A DNA stretch of 64,000 bases from Linanthus parryae (lineage: Eukaryota; Streptophyta; Magnoliopsida; Ericales; Polemoniaceae), in contig JALGPY010000002.1 in NCBI GenBank assembly GCA_023055425.1, positions 136,085,927 through 136,149,926 on the forward strand, in the 5' to 3' direction. The translations under genes were made by a program, and so were the position numbers. The notes under the pieces are model-generated. The model saw only the letters and a program-made list of their open reading frames with translations, had not been told where the DNA came from and made no database searches. Below are positions 1-10,569 of the stretch, one piece after another. Within the stretch, counting starts at the first letter, position 1; every line of letters starts with the position of its first letter.

Positions 1-789
1 GGTAGCAACTATTTGCTAATATGGAGCGGTCTCTAGCAAAACATCCATTCTACCCAACTAATAGAATAGTCATCTTGACAACCTTTGTACAAGTAATTGT
101 CTCATCCCTTTGTCTCTATATCCGGATTGGACACGAGACATACAAGTCACACTCGTATATCCAATCCATAGTTTCTCGATCCATGGGAATAGCCTTATTC
201 GTGCAAATAACATCAATATCCCATATTGATTTATTTGAGTCTGGCCAGACATTCTATAAGCACTATCCCTTGAGTGGCCTAGGATATTTGCTCCCGTTAT
301 GTGGGAGGGACAAATTCTATCTACGTACACTACGATCTCTAAGCTTGCTTCTTATTGTATCCAGTACACGCATTCATAACTACCCAGTTACGGTGCAGCG
401 TTTAACGCTACCAAAATCACAATAATCCACAACTAGAATATCTATTGACTTCAAGTCTAAGGATGACAATACCATTGCACCGCGAGAAGCGCTTGTGACT
501 CAACATAACGTGTATGTAGCCTTCTCGGAGATGGGTCAATCCAGTGCAACATTCCCTAATGCACACTTATGTGTTGGATCATGATATCTCCATATCAATC
601 CAACCCCATACTAGTCTATAGATGATTGTGCCATTGATCATTATACTTGACTAGGGATATTTAAGATAAACAACACAATTGTAAATCTAAGGACTTCATT
701 ATATTAAATATCAAATAAATAATAAATGAATTTCTAGCCACAAATAATTCATACTAAACTAGATTGCCTCTAGGGCATCTATTCCAACA
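1..789 (-). repeat. Copia-1 3' LTR (partial)
   Basis: This stretch repeats the sequence from about 6753 to 7542 almost base for base and ends with the same terminal motif, ...TCTATTCCAACA, which reads TGTTGGAATAGA on the sense strand. Next to it at 790 is GCCTCCCACTTGC, sense GCAAGTGGGAGGC, the polypurine tract that primes plus-strand synthesis. Only the inner 789 bases are in the window. Confidence 0.92.
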
Positions 790-803
790 GCCTCCCACTT
801 GCA

Positions 804-2499
804 CTAGAGCCAATATGGCGCATCTCGTATGCCCATACTCCTAGTGTGCCCTTCATGCTTCAACTGCGTGAGAGGCTTTGTAAGCGGGTCTGACAGATTA
901 TCATCTGTAGGAATCTTGCATATCCGAACGTCTCCTCTATCGATAATATCTCGAATCAGATGAAACTTCCTGAGTACGTGCTTGGATTTCTGATGCGATC
1001 TTGGTTCCTTTGATTGCGCGATCGCCCCAGTGTTGTCACCGAACAACTCGACTGGATCCGCAATGCTAGGAACCACACCAAGTTCAGAAACAAACTTTCT
1101 GATCCAAACAGCTTCCTTTGCTGCGCCATTTGCAGCAATGTACTCAGCCTCTATTGTAGAATCAGGTACCGTCTCTTGCTTGGAACTCTACCAGCTCACC
1201 GCTGCTCAATTCAGGCAAAACACATATCCCGAATGTGATCTAAAGTCATCTCTGTCGGTTTGGAAGCTTGCATCAGTGAAACCCCTTACACGCAACTCTT
1301 CCTCACCGCCAAATATCAAGAACGAATTCTTAGTTCTTCTCAAGTACTTCAGGATGTTCTTGAATGCAATCCAGTGACTCTCACCCAGATTGGATTGGTA
1401 TCTGCTTGTCATACTGAAGGCATATGACACATCTGGTCTAGTACATGACATGGCGTACATGATAGATCCTATGGCCGAGGCATAGGTGATTCTACTCATG
1501 CGTTCCTTCTCAATCTCATTGGAAGGACAACCACTCTTCGAAAGAGTGATTCCATGTGACATGGGCAAGAATCCCTTCTTGGAATCTTGCATGTTGAGCC
1601 GTTTCAAGACCTTGTCAATATATATACTTTGACTTAGGCCTAGCAACCTCTTAGATCTATCTCTATAGATCTTTATACCGAGTATATAGGCTGCTTCCCC
1701 TAAGTCCTTCATTGAGAAACATTTTCCTAGCCAATCTTTAACAGATTGCAGCATGGGAATGTCGTTTCCAATGAGTAGTATGTCATCCACATACAAGGCC
1801 AGGAAAGCTACAGAGCTCCCACTAACCGTCTTGTAGACACAAGACTCATCTTCGTTTCTGATGAAGCCAAACTCTTTGACCACTTCATCAAAACGTCGAT
1901 TCCAACTCCTAGAAGCTTGCTTCAATCCATAAATGGATCGTTGCAGTTTACAGACTTTGTTGGCTTTCTTTGGATCCTCAAAACCCTCCGGCTGTATCAT
2001 ATACACGTCCTCGAGGAGATTCCCATAAGGAATGCTGTTTTGACATCCATCTCCCAAATCTCATAGTCATGGTAAGCTGCAATCGCAAGTAGGATTCGAA
2101 TGGATTTGGTCATAGCGACTGGTGACAAGGTTTCATCATAGTCTATACCATGAATCTGTCTGAATCCTTTAGCCACCAATCGGCCCTTATAGGTAATCAC
2201 ATTACCATCCATGTCGATATTCTTCTTGAAGACCCACTTGCACCCTATGGGCCGCGCCCCATCGGGTGGTTCCACCAAAGTCCATACTTTGTTGGTATAC
2301 ATGGATTCCATCTCGGATCTCATGGCTTCTAGCCACTTCTGAGAGTCTGGGCCACTCATGGCCTCCTCATAGGTAGTAGGCTCATCATTTATGAGCATCG
2401 TGTCACCGGAATCGGTCACGAGAAGTCCATACCTCTCAGGTTCCTGGCGCACTCTACTAGATCTACGGAGCTCTTGTGTTACCTGAACAGGTTGCTCCA
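804..2499 (-). pseudogene. Copia-1 pol: reverse transcriptase and RNase H, frameshifted
   Basis: This is the 3' half of the copia polyprotein. The RT begins in one frame (WEMDVKTAF, holding the first catalytic Asp, near 2040) and a single-base shift moves it to a second frame (2057-1206). That frame holds the RT core with the YVDD active site at 1793-1782 and runs into RNase H (FTDASFQTD). A stop near 1206 and a shift separate the rest of RNase H (1076-804: DNTGAIA, then the HVLRKFHLI helix). The YVDD box and the RNase H aspartates survive, so decay is recent compared with the gypsy elements nearby. No functional polyprotein can be made as it stands. Confidence 0.9.
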
Positions 2500-3934
2500 C
2501 AACTGCTTGTGGTTCCTGTTCATGTTCCATAATCGGTTCAGTGATTTGTGGAACCTCTTCAAGTTCTACATTCCTCCCACTTGCTTCTTTAGAGACAAAC
2601 TCTCTTTCTAGAAACACGCCGGTCCGAGCAACAAACACTTTGTTCTCGGTTGGATTGTAGAAATAGTAACCCTTAGTTTCCTTAGGGTACCCCACAAATT
2701 TACACTTATCCGATTTCGGCCCTAGCTTGTCTGATTGTAAACGTTTTACATAGACATCGCAGCCCATGAACGACAGTGTGGGACGCCTCCCACTCCACAT
2801 CTCATATGGTGTCTTCATGACTGATTTAGATGGAACACGGTTAATGGTGAAAGCTGCACTTAATAGAGCGTAGCCCCAAAATGACAATGGAAGATCGGTT
2901 TGACACATCATAGATCGAACCATATCCAATAGGGTTCGATTCCTCCTCTCGGGCACGCCATTCCATTGTGGCGTTCCGGGTGGAGTGAGTTGGGACACGA
3001 TCCCACACTCTCTAAGATAGTCGTCAAACTCTTGGCTCAAGTATTCTCCTCCACGATCCGATCGTAGAGCCTTGATACTTTTGCCAAGTTGCTTTTCTAC
3101 TTCATTATTGAATTCTTTGAACACTTCAAAAGATTCGGATTTTTCCCTCATGAGGTAGACAAATCCATATCTGCTGTAATCATCAGTAAATGTAATGAAG
3201 TAGACATAACCACCCTTGGCAGGCGTGGCAAATGGCCCACATACATCGGTATGTATGAGTGTCAATTGCTCACTAGTCCTCTCACCTTTCTTATTGAAAG
3301 GGGACTTTGTCATTTTTCCCAATAAACAAGCCTCACATGTCTCATATGATTTAAAATCGAATGAGTCTAGTAATCCATGCTTATGGAGTCTAGATACACG
3401 TTTCTCATTTATGTGGCCTAAACGACAGTGCCATAAATAAGCAGGATTTAAATCATTTATTTTAATCCGCTTGGTATTAATGTTGTAGACAGGATTGCTT
3501 AGATCAAGGACATAAAGTCCATTAAATAATTGCGCATTAAAATAGTGAATACTATTTAAATAAAAGGAACAACAATTGTTCTTTATTGAAATAATAAAAC
3601 CATCCTTGTCCAAACAAGAAATAGAAATAATGTTTCTGCTCATAGCAGGCACAAAATAGCAATTATTTAATTCTAAAACTAGTCCTGAAGGCAGAGATAG
3701 CTCGCACACGCCTATGGCCAACGCAGCAACCTTTGCTCCATTCCCAACGCGCAGATCTACCTCTCCTTTAGCCAATCTTCTACTTCTCTTTAGATCCTGC
3801 ATATTTCTACAAATATGAGATCCACATCCAGTATCTAATACCCATGATGTAGAGAAAGTTAAATTGACATCTACAACAAAAATACCTGGTGGTGGTGGAA
3901 TCACTATTCCAAGCCTCTTGTCCTCTAGATATTT
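2500..3934 (-). pseudogene. Copia-1 pol: protease and integrase
   Basis: One long open frame (4342-1997) holds the aspartic protease motif DTG at residues 170-172 (VLDTGCGSH). It is followed by the integrase zinc-binding HHCC domain (H305, H310, C336, C339) and a DD35E core with D366 (HTDVCGP), D429 (RSDRGGEY) and E465 (PERRNRT). The spacing of 35 residues between D429 and E465 is the copia pattern. Protease-integrase-RT-RNase H is the diagnostic Ty1/copia order. Against Copia-2, three residues (Arg-Ile-Trp) are missing just before GCDVYV, about residue 526, an in-frame deletion. All catalytic residues of this section are present; the defects lie in gag and RT. Confidence 0.92.
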
Positions 3935-4733
3935 TGGGCAGTTCCTCCTCCAGTGTCCAGGCTGACTGCAGTAGTGACATTCACCTTTAGTCACACCTTT
4001 GGCAATGCCACCAACAGGCTTAAGGGCAGGTTCCTTGGACTTGGAAACTGACTTGCCTTTGCCCTTGGAGGTTGAGGCAAACCTTTTGCCCTTTCCTTTC
4101 TGCACCATCATAATGGCCTTGCCCTTACCCTTGTTGATGCTCTGTTCAGCTGTCCTCAACATATTGAGCAAATCTGGCAGTGGTTTCACGATCTCGTTCA
4201 TGTTATAGTTCATGATGAACTGTCCATAACTCTCGTGCAACGATTGCAACACGAGATCGGTTGCCAACTCGTGGCCGACCGGGAACCCTAGACGGGCGAG
4301 ATTCTTCAAGTACCCAATCATACGGAGTACATGGGGTCCCACCGGGTTCCCTTATGCTAGATGACACTTGAACAGTGCCTTAGAGACCTCACTCAACCCT
4401 TGCCTACTCTTGGAAGAGCTACTTCAGATGCTCGATCATATCGATAACATTCATGTTTTCGTGTTGCTTCTGAAGATCAGAAGTCATGGTGCATAGCATA
4501 AGGCAGGCCTCATCATTAGCGTCATCAACACGCTTTTGATACGCCTTTAGGGCTGCAGGTGTTTGGTTCTCTGGACCTTCTGGAACATGCTCCTCTATTG
4601 CGTACAGTTTCTTCTCTTGCTTGAGAATAATTCTCAAGTTTCTGTACCAATCAAGAAAGTTGGTTCCAGAGAGCTTGTCCTTCTCAAGGACAGATCGTAG
4701 GGAATGTTGTGAACTCGATGAGTTGTTTGCCAT
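3935..4733 (-). pseudogene. Copia-1 gag with CCHC zinc knuckle
   Basis: The probable start is the ATG at 4731-4733 (MANNSSSSQ), matched by aligned starts in Copia-2 (55108) and Copia-3 (61851). The protein shows the copia gag signature LSGTNFLDWYRNLRI and ends with a CX2CX4HX4C zinc knuckle (CHYCSQPGHWRRNC, 3979-3938), preceded by a Gly-Lys-rich basic stretch that probably binds RNA. The frame is broken by two in-frame TAG codons near 4416-4400 (CAG in Copia-3) and by a TAA near 4353, which Copia-3 shares. Gag would form the virus-like particle in which reverse transcription occurs. Confidence 0.88.
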
Positions 4734-6105
4734 TTGGAATTCTACAAAAGGAAAATATGCAAGTTTTAGTATTTGTGAATTTTTGACTATATTCAATAAT
4801 GGCTAGTTTATCAAATATAGCTCCCACTATTTTTCTACGGATTAATAACCCTCAAGATATTGATGCGGAAAATATCCTTATATTTTCTAGTGGGCCAAGA
4901 TCCATGTTTCATCTCCTTATGAGCTTGCTTTGGCAAGTCACCCATAATTTGACTACTTTAGGTAGGAACAATTCCAATTGCATCCCTTATGCAACTGTTG
5001 GTTCAATTGGGCAAATAACTCCTTATTTATCCATCCATATGGATAATCCCAATTGATTACCTGTAGGTTTCTTAATCATATTAATAGCCTAGTTGTGTTC
5101 AACCTCTTATTTAAATAGTTGCACATTACTAGCTTGTGCCATCGCATTCCATCATTATGAAGCAAGTCGCCATGCTTTGGCACGCACGAACTTGATAAAT
5201 CATGATGATAATGTGTGTTTAAATAACGAGAAGGCAAGAACACAATATTTGAATTTTGAGGGATTTTAAATTCAATTTTAATTGTTTTGTTGATCAATAT
5301 CAACTAATCTATCTATTTGAGTTTGGGCACAACTCCAAATAATAGATCCGGGTTGTCTACTTATCTTATTATCCTGATTGCATGCATCATCCATACACCA
5401 ACCACAAAATAATAAGACAATAAAGTAAACAACCACAAAACATAAATAAAACGTGATATGGATATGGCCTTTTCTAGACTAAGATTTCTATGAACCCTAA
5501 AGCAAACACATCTCCATGCGTCTTGATCGTTTGGTCCATCCTTCATATTCATGTGGAATTATCCATGCTCCATGCTCCACCTTTTGTGGCCCCTTTTGGC
5601 TTCTTTTCTTCAATCTTGGCTAACAATCTATTCTATCTAGAACTAGCTAACATCTATACAAAATAAAATAAATCTCACAAGTTAAGAAAAAAATGGCACG
5701 CAGGCCATAAAACCCTAATTAATTATTACAATTAATTTCTCAGCTCGCAGGCCGTAAACCAAACAAAAAAATTAAACATCCACAACAAACCACACCCTAA
5801 GGCCATATCCAATCACCATGCGAATTGCACATAAACAGTTAAAATCCAATTTTAACGCGCTTGTCAATTTTAATTGTTTTTAGGATTTTATAGGGTTAAA
5901 ACGGTCCATTGGGCCCTACAATCCAATTGCCCGGGACCAAAAAGTGAACCGCAAGGCCCTTGGGCCGGCCGGCCCCTAGCCCACGCGGCTAGGCCGTGGG
6001 CTAGGGCTGCCCCGGCCCCTAGGGCGGCCTAGCTTGGGCGGCAAGCAAGAGGTGTAAAACTATCAAAACGTAACACATAAACCACGTTTATGCTCTACGA
6101 CATGT
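4734..6105 (-). other. Copia-1 untranslated leader
   Basis: This is about 1.4 kb between primer-binding site and gag. It aligns along its length with the leaders of Copia-2, Copia-3 and Copia-4, so it is element sequence and not host DNA. A GC-rich part lies near 5930-6040. No conserved sense ORF was seen. A copia leader is expected to carry packaging and dimerisation signals, but none can be pinpointed. Confidence 0.75.
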
Positions 6106-6118
6106 GGCTCTGATACCA
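6106..6118 (-). other. Copia-1 primer-binding site (tRNA-iMet)
   Basis: The sense strand reads TGGTATCAGAGCC, complementary to the 3' end of plant initiator methionine tRNA, the usual minus-strand primer of copia elements. It lies one base from the LTR end. Confidence 0.93.
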
Positions 6119-6119
6119 C

Positions 6120-7542
6120 TGTAGGGTTTTGATTCATGGATGTGCAACGGAAATAATAATTAACCATGCAAAACCCTCCAAGGATCACAATTCAAGAGAC
6201 ATAACGATGGTAAAGGAAGAAATCAATAACACACCTTAGGGTTCTCCTTTGATGACTTCAAACGCGAATTGTGTCACGTTCTCTATAGTTGATCCACGCC
6301 TAGAGTTGATTTCTAGATCTCCCACTCCTTGGTGCTAGCCCGGAAAGAGGAAGAGGAAGAAGAATCACGCAAAACGAGACGAACCAAAGGAGGTTTGGCC
6401 TCCTTGGGGCCGACGGGGACGGGCGGCGGCAAAGGGGGGGCGGCGGCTCCTCTTTGCTTGCTTGCTCTCTCCTTTTTGTTCTCTCCCACTCAAGTTATGA
6501 TCTAATGAATCATAAGTGTGGGAAGGAAGGAAGGAAGGTCCTTTATATAGTCCAACAAATCCTTGTCAACTATCTAAAGGACTTATTCTAGTCCTACTAG
6601 AACTCAATTTAGTCTCTTCCTTGCAAATTAGTCCCTACTAAGTTTGCAAGGTATTGCAAAGTGATCCTTCTAATTAATTAATCCAATTAATTAATTCCCA
6701 AATCTAGTTCAACTCTATATAGCGTGTGACCCCGTAGGTTCTATCTAGTTGGTAGCAACTATTTGCTAATATAGAGCGGGTTCTAGCAAAACATCCATTC
6801 TAGCCAACTAATAGAATAGTCATCTTGACAACCTTTGTACAAGTAATTGTCTCATCCCTTTGTCTCTATATCCGGATTGGACACGAGACATACAAGTCAC
6901 ACTCGTATATCCAATCCACAGTTTCTCGATCCATGGGAATAGCCTTATTCGTGCAAGTAACATCAATATCCAACATTGATTTATTTGAGTCTGGCCAGAC
7001 ATTCTATAAGCACTATCCCTCGAGTGGCCTAGGATATTTGCTCCCGTTATGTGGGAGGGACAGATTCTATATAAGTCTACTATGATCTCTAAGCTTGATT
7101 CTTATTGTATCCGGTACACGCCTTTATAACTACCCAGTTACGGTGTAGCGTTTAACACTACCAAAATCACAATAATCCACAACTAGAATATCTAGTGACT
7201 TCAAGTCTAAGGATGACAATACCATTGCACCGCGAGAAGCGCTTGTGACTCAACATAACGTGTATGTAGCCTTCTCGGAGATGGGTCAATCCAGTGCGTC
7301 ATTACCCTTAATGCACACCTATGTGTTGGATCATGATATCTCCATATCAATCCAACACCATACTAGTGTATAGATGATTGTCCCATTAATCATTATACTG
7401 GACTAGGGATATTTAAGATAAACAACACAATTGTAAATCTAAGGACTTCATTATATTGAATATCCAATAAATAATAAATGAATTTCTAGCCACAAATAAA
7501 TTCATACTAAATTAGATTGCCTCTAGGGAATCTATTCCAACA
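6120..7542 (-). repeat. Copia-1 5' LTR
   Basis: This 1423-bp LTR opens TGTTGGAATAGA and closes CCCTACA on the sense strand, with TG...CA ends. It matches the partial LTR at 1-789 and the plus-strand LTR of Copia-3 (58739-60160). It carries a TATA box and a run of GGAAGG repeats (6514-6538) just inside the transcribed part. Confidence 0.95.
6542..6549 (-). promoter_or_regulatory. TATA box of Copia-1 LTR
   Basis: The sense strand reads TATATAAA in the context GGACTATATAAAGGA, a good plant TATA box. The position is conserved in the LTRs of Copia-2, Copia-3, Copia-4 and fragment F. Transcription would start about 30 bases downstream, around 6510-6520. Confidence 0.7.
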
Positions 7543-8690
7543 CCACTCACCCACCATTTGAACCAAATTACCCAATTGGGCTTGGTTACTTTGGAGACAC
7601 TGAAACTGCCGTCTCCTCTCATCCCGATCCATTGCCATCTCATCTCTAAACTTGTTAAAAGTCGCCTCGTCGTCAAAACTAGCTCCTAATCTCGTACTTT
7701 TCCGGCGGCCCTTGTTTCGTTTCAATGCCCTCACAGAGGCATCAAACTTGGACCACTCCCTCTTAGAAAAGACGTCAACAGTCTTATTGTGCTTAGTAAC
7801 TACCACATCCGACGTGATGGCCAAGTGTATGAGCAAGCACGTGTGTCCCTGGGCCATCTTGTTGTTCCTAAAAATTCGGTCCATGATATTCCCCCAAATG
7901 AATTTAGGGATATCAATTATCTCCATCAACCAGACACACAAGGCCATAACGGAGTTTGAATGAATAAGCCGGGTTTGATGTGGTTCCCAAAACCCAGTTC
8001 TCTAACAGCTCGCAAACCCACCGTGCCTCGGGCCTCAGCTCACCTCTCACAACTTTCCACTTAAGAATCTCACCCATCCTATCCCAAGGATCCTTGCCCT
8101 GTGCAAAACAGAATTTGTTCACACTCTCATAGATACCCTCATCGACAACAATCCGGGAAAAAGCACATGGTCCATCAAGGGGTGGAAAATTTATTGCGAA
8201 GCGAATAGCCTCTGGCGTGAAGACTATCCACTTGTTTCTACAATAATCTACCCTCGGGTCTTGACTCTCACCACTCGTAGAATACATGAGGTTGACGCAG
8301 AATTCTCTAGGAATGTTAGAGCTAGATTTTCCCACTAGGCTAAACCAATCAAGTAGCTTCTCTCTGTCATAAATGTCTTTGATATTGTGAGGCATGTCCT
8401 CCTGAAACTCAAAGACTTTCTCAGCTTGACCCAATTTTTTCAAGTAAGTATCCTGGTAGAAGTCATAATGGGCTTCATGGGTCACAAATCGGTACGAGTC
8501 AAAACGCCCCGGACCCACATTCTTCATATTCACTTTTTCAACCCGTCTACCCTTAATCCTTGGTTTGTTTGGTAACGGTCGTGCAAGAATAGCATATTTG
8601 GGAGACTCCGGCACCTCAATTACAGGTACCCCCGAGCCGGACGACTCCCCAGACGGTCCCTCACCGGTCTTTCTCTTCTTAGATGCCAGT
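7543..8690 (-). pseudogene. Element A extra 3' ORF (plant transposon-associated domain)
   Basis: This ORF lies downstream of integrase, where Athila elements carry their env-like gene. It looks like the putative plant transposon protein domain family (PF20167-like) by its YRFVTHEAHYDFYQDTY start, the FCVNLMYS and FTPEAIRFAINFP segments and following helices. Element B has a related ORF in the same place (YRFVNKEAHLFYLQD). The expected start codon appears as CTG (8688-8690), followed by a basic SKKRK stretch that could be a nuclear signal. A shift near 7935 splits the frame; Copia-1 removes the end. I see no transmembrane segment, so 'env-like' is positional only. The function of the family is unknown. 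Confidence 0.72.
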
Positions 8691-9421
8691 TAGGATATTT
8701 AAGAAAGTAAAGCGAGCAAGTTAACACGTGCGTTGTGACAAGAAGTGTGTACGGAAAGTAAACAAGTAGCAAATTCACACGAAATCCTAGGACTCCATTC
8801 AATCGCCCCCAAACACGCTACTAAGAGCAACAAAATAAAATCGGGCTTTTACTCAATTGTGCCTAAGATGGGAAAATGAAATTGCTAGAGTAGAAAGTAC
8901 CTGTGGCATCCGGAGTTCCCTTGTTACGGGTGCCGTTTCCGCGAAATAATCGACAAGGGGCTGATTTTACACCCATCGAAAGATTTCCGAAAAATTCGAA
9001 AAAAGTTTGATTTCCTTACTCTCCTTGACGTCCCCGTCGATGTTTGTTCTTGGAATTTTGATCAAATCCTACTCCAAATGCTTCAATTTTCACATCTAGG
9101 AATCGAACCCTAGCTTTTATTCTTCACCAAACTGCACCTTGGAGCTTGATTGAGTCAAAATCCGTGTTTTAATCTTCTTCTCCTTCCTCTCGCGACCAAA
9201 ACCCACCCTTCCTTGCCAAATTTCGTTGAGTTTTGAAGATGTGAAGAATTGGTGATGGTTCTTGAAGAAAGAGGACCGACGGGAAACAAGAAGATGAAGA
9301 ACTTAGTTCTTCATCAACTGGTTCGTGCCTGATATATGCTTCAAACGATGTTCCAAAAATACCCCTAAAAACACCCTCACTTTGCTCTGTCGTGGCTGGG
9401 CTTTCTGGGAAATTCACCGAT

Positions 9422-9602
9422 GTCTTTGTGCGAAGACAGAAACTCTTCGTGCGAAGACCTTCGTGCGAAGAGTTTACAGTCTTCGCGCGAAGACCTTCCT
9501 ATTTTGATACTGCATGGTATTTCCTTAAGAATTTTTCAGAGCATCAAAATATTTCTAAGTGTTTCTCTTCGTGCGAAGAGAAATTCTCTTCGTGCGAAGA
9601 GA
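9422..9602. repeat. Palindrome array TCTTCGTGCGAAGA (element A spacer)
   Basis: At least six copies of the self-complementary TCTTCGYGCGAAGA unit occur at 9422-9437, 9444-9457, 9459-9470, 9479-9494, 9564-9581 and 9585-9602. The best copies extend to an 18-bp imperfect palindrome with a GT/GC centre. The same unit is found in the 5' LTR of this element (17150-17263). Confidence 0.9.
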
Positions 9603-9639
9603 AACTGGGCAGGCTTAAAACATCTTATTTTTCACTTTT

Positions 9640-10010
9640 TGCGCTCCTTTGATCGTACCTTTGCATTCCTTAGGATCCCCTCGACCTCGAGACTCCTTTT
9701 AAGATGTAGAAAATTTCCAAAATCCGGGACATCACTTTAGCTTCCATTTTAGACTTTCAAAGGTCGGTTTCTCATTTCCGGATGTTTTTAGCTGCTTGAG
9801 CATCCTTTTTCGCCGTTTTGTTCGTTCCTTTGATTTTTCATGGATCTCCTTGACCTCGGGACTCCATTTATGTTATAAAAGATTCCGAATGTCCGGAGGG
9901 TCCTCTATTCTTCAAATTTACTCTTCCAAGGACCCGTTTGGCGATTCCGGATGCTTTTGGATGCTTTTTATCTGCTTAACATCCTTTTTGGCATAACTTC
10001 TTCGTCCGGA
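9640..10010. repeat. Degenerate tandem repeat, period about 182 bp
   Basis: Two diverged units begin near 9640 and 9822. Each contains CTCCTTTGAT or TTCCTTTGAT, then GGATC-C-TCGACCTCG-GACTCC, then a TCCGG near the end, then a GGATG-TTTT-GCTT-AGCATCCTTTTT-like tail. Similarity was judged by eye. Confidence 0.6.
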
Positions 10011-10569
10011 CTCCGATATACGCATTCCACCTGTCCACAGAAATCTCTCGACCACCCCCACACTATGGCATTGTTCAATTCAACTCACAGTCCTCTCTTC
10101 AAAAAATTGCCTCGTAATCCATGCCATTGTGCTAGCTTTCCCGATGTCTTTATGTCTTCTTTGCGTATATCAAGACGGGGAGTCCGGGAATGTGATCTTC
10201 CCCAGGTGCCTGTGTTGATTAAGTGTAGGAATAGCGTCAATCCCTTATTTCTTCATTCCGGATCCCGCTACGCATTTTGGTCTGCCGTTTCTCGTTTTTC
10301 CTGCAATTCTTCACTCGCGCATCAAGACGGGGGATCCGGAATAGGCCTTGCACCTAGAATTCCTGCACACACTCATTGAAAATATTAAATCCACTCTCTC
10401 GCACCTCTCAAACAAATCGAACATAATAAAATAACAAAACAGTATGTAAATCTACACTAAAGCAGTAAATAGGTTGGGTTGCCTCCCAACAAGCGCTTGT
10501 GATTTAATGTCGACGGCCCGACCCAGTTACCTCATATGATCTCAAATAGCGGGAATTGCTTTGAGGCGT

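Larger units (their letters stand above)
1..7542 (-). mobile_element. Copia-1, Ty1/copia LTR retrotransposon (3' end off window)
   Basis: A minus-strand copia element. The 5' LTR (6120-7542), tRNA-iMet primer-binding site (6106-6118), gag-pol remnant (804-4733), polypurine stretch and the inner part of the 3' LTR (1-789) are present in the right order. The visible 3' LTR part matches the right-hand LTR with few differences, so the insertion is fairly young, although the coding region is broken. The element lies inside the 3' ORF of gypsy element A: at 7542 the A reading frame runs straight into the LTR. The expected duplicated target is CCACT (7543-7547), whose partner lies left of the window. 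It is close kin to Copia-3 at the other end of the window. Confidence 0.93.
8691..10560 (-). other. Element A spacer between integrase and 3' ORF
   Basis: This non-coding stretch has visible structure. Next to integrase (10480-10530) is GGTTGCCTCCCAACAAGCGC, also found in element B (20985-21010) and typical after pol in these elements. A purine run (sense GTGTGGGGGTGG) lies near 10040-10055. Degenerate tandem units fill 9640-10010, and a palindrome array fills 9422-9602. The position, just ahead of the extra ORF, would suit an internal promoter or splice region; neither is shown. Confidence 0.6.

Noticed and set aside
4799..5056. An 85-codon antisense ORF in the Copia-1 leader, also found with the same length in Copia-3 (61528-61785)
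   Set aside because: The leaders are simply near-identical. In Copia-2 the frame (55174-55362) is shorter and changes randomly, so there is no sign of coding constraint.
7543..8690. Viral-type envelope gene in element A
   Set aside because: The position is right for an env-like ORF but no signal peptide, membrane segment or Cys-rich ectodomain is seen.
9422..9602. CRISPR-like array
   Set aside because: The units are palindromes with irregular spacing in a plant retrotransposon; spacers of even length and neighbouring cas genes are absent.
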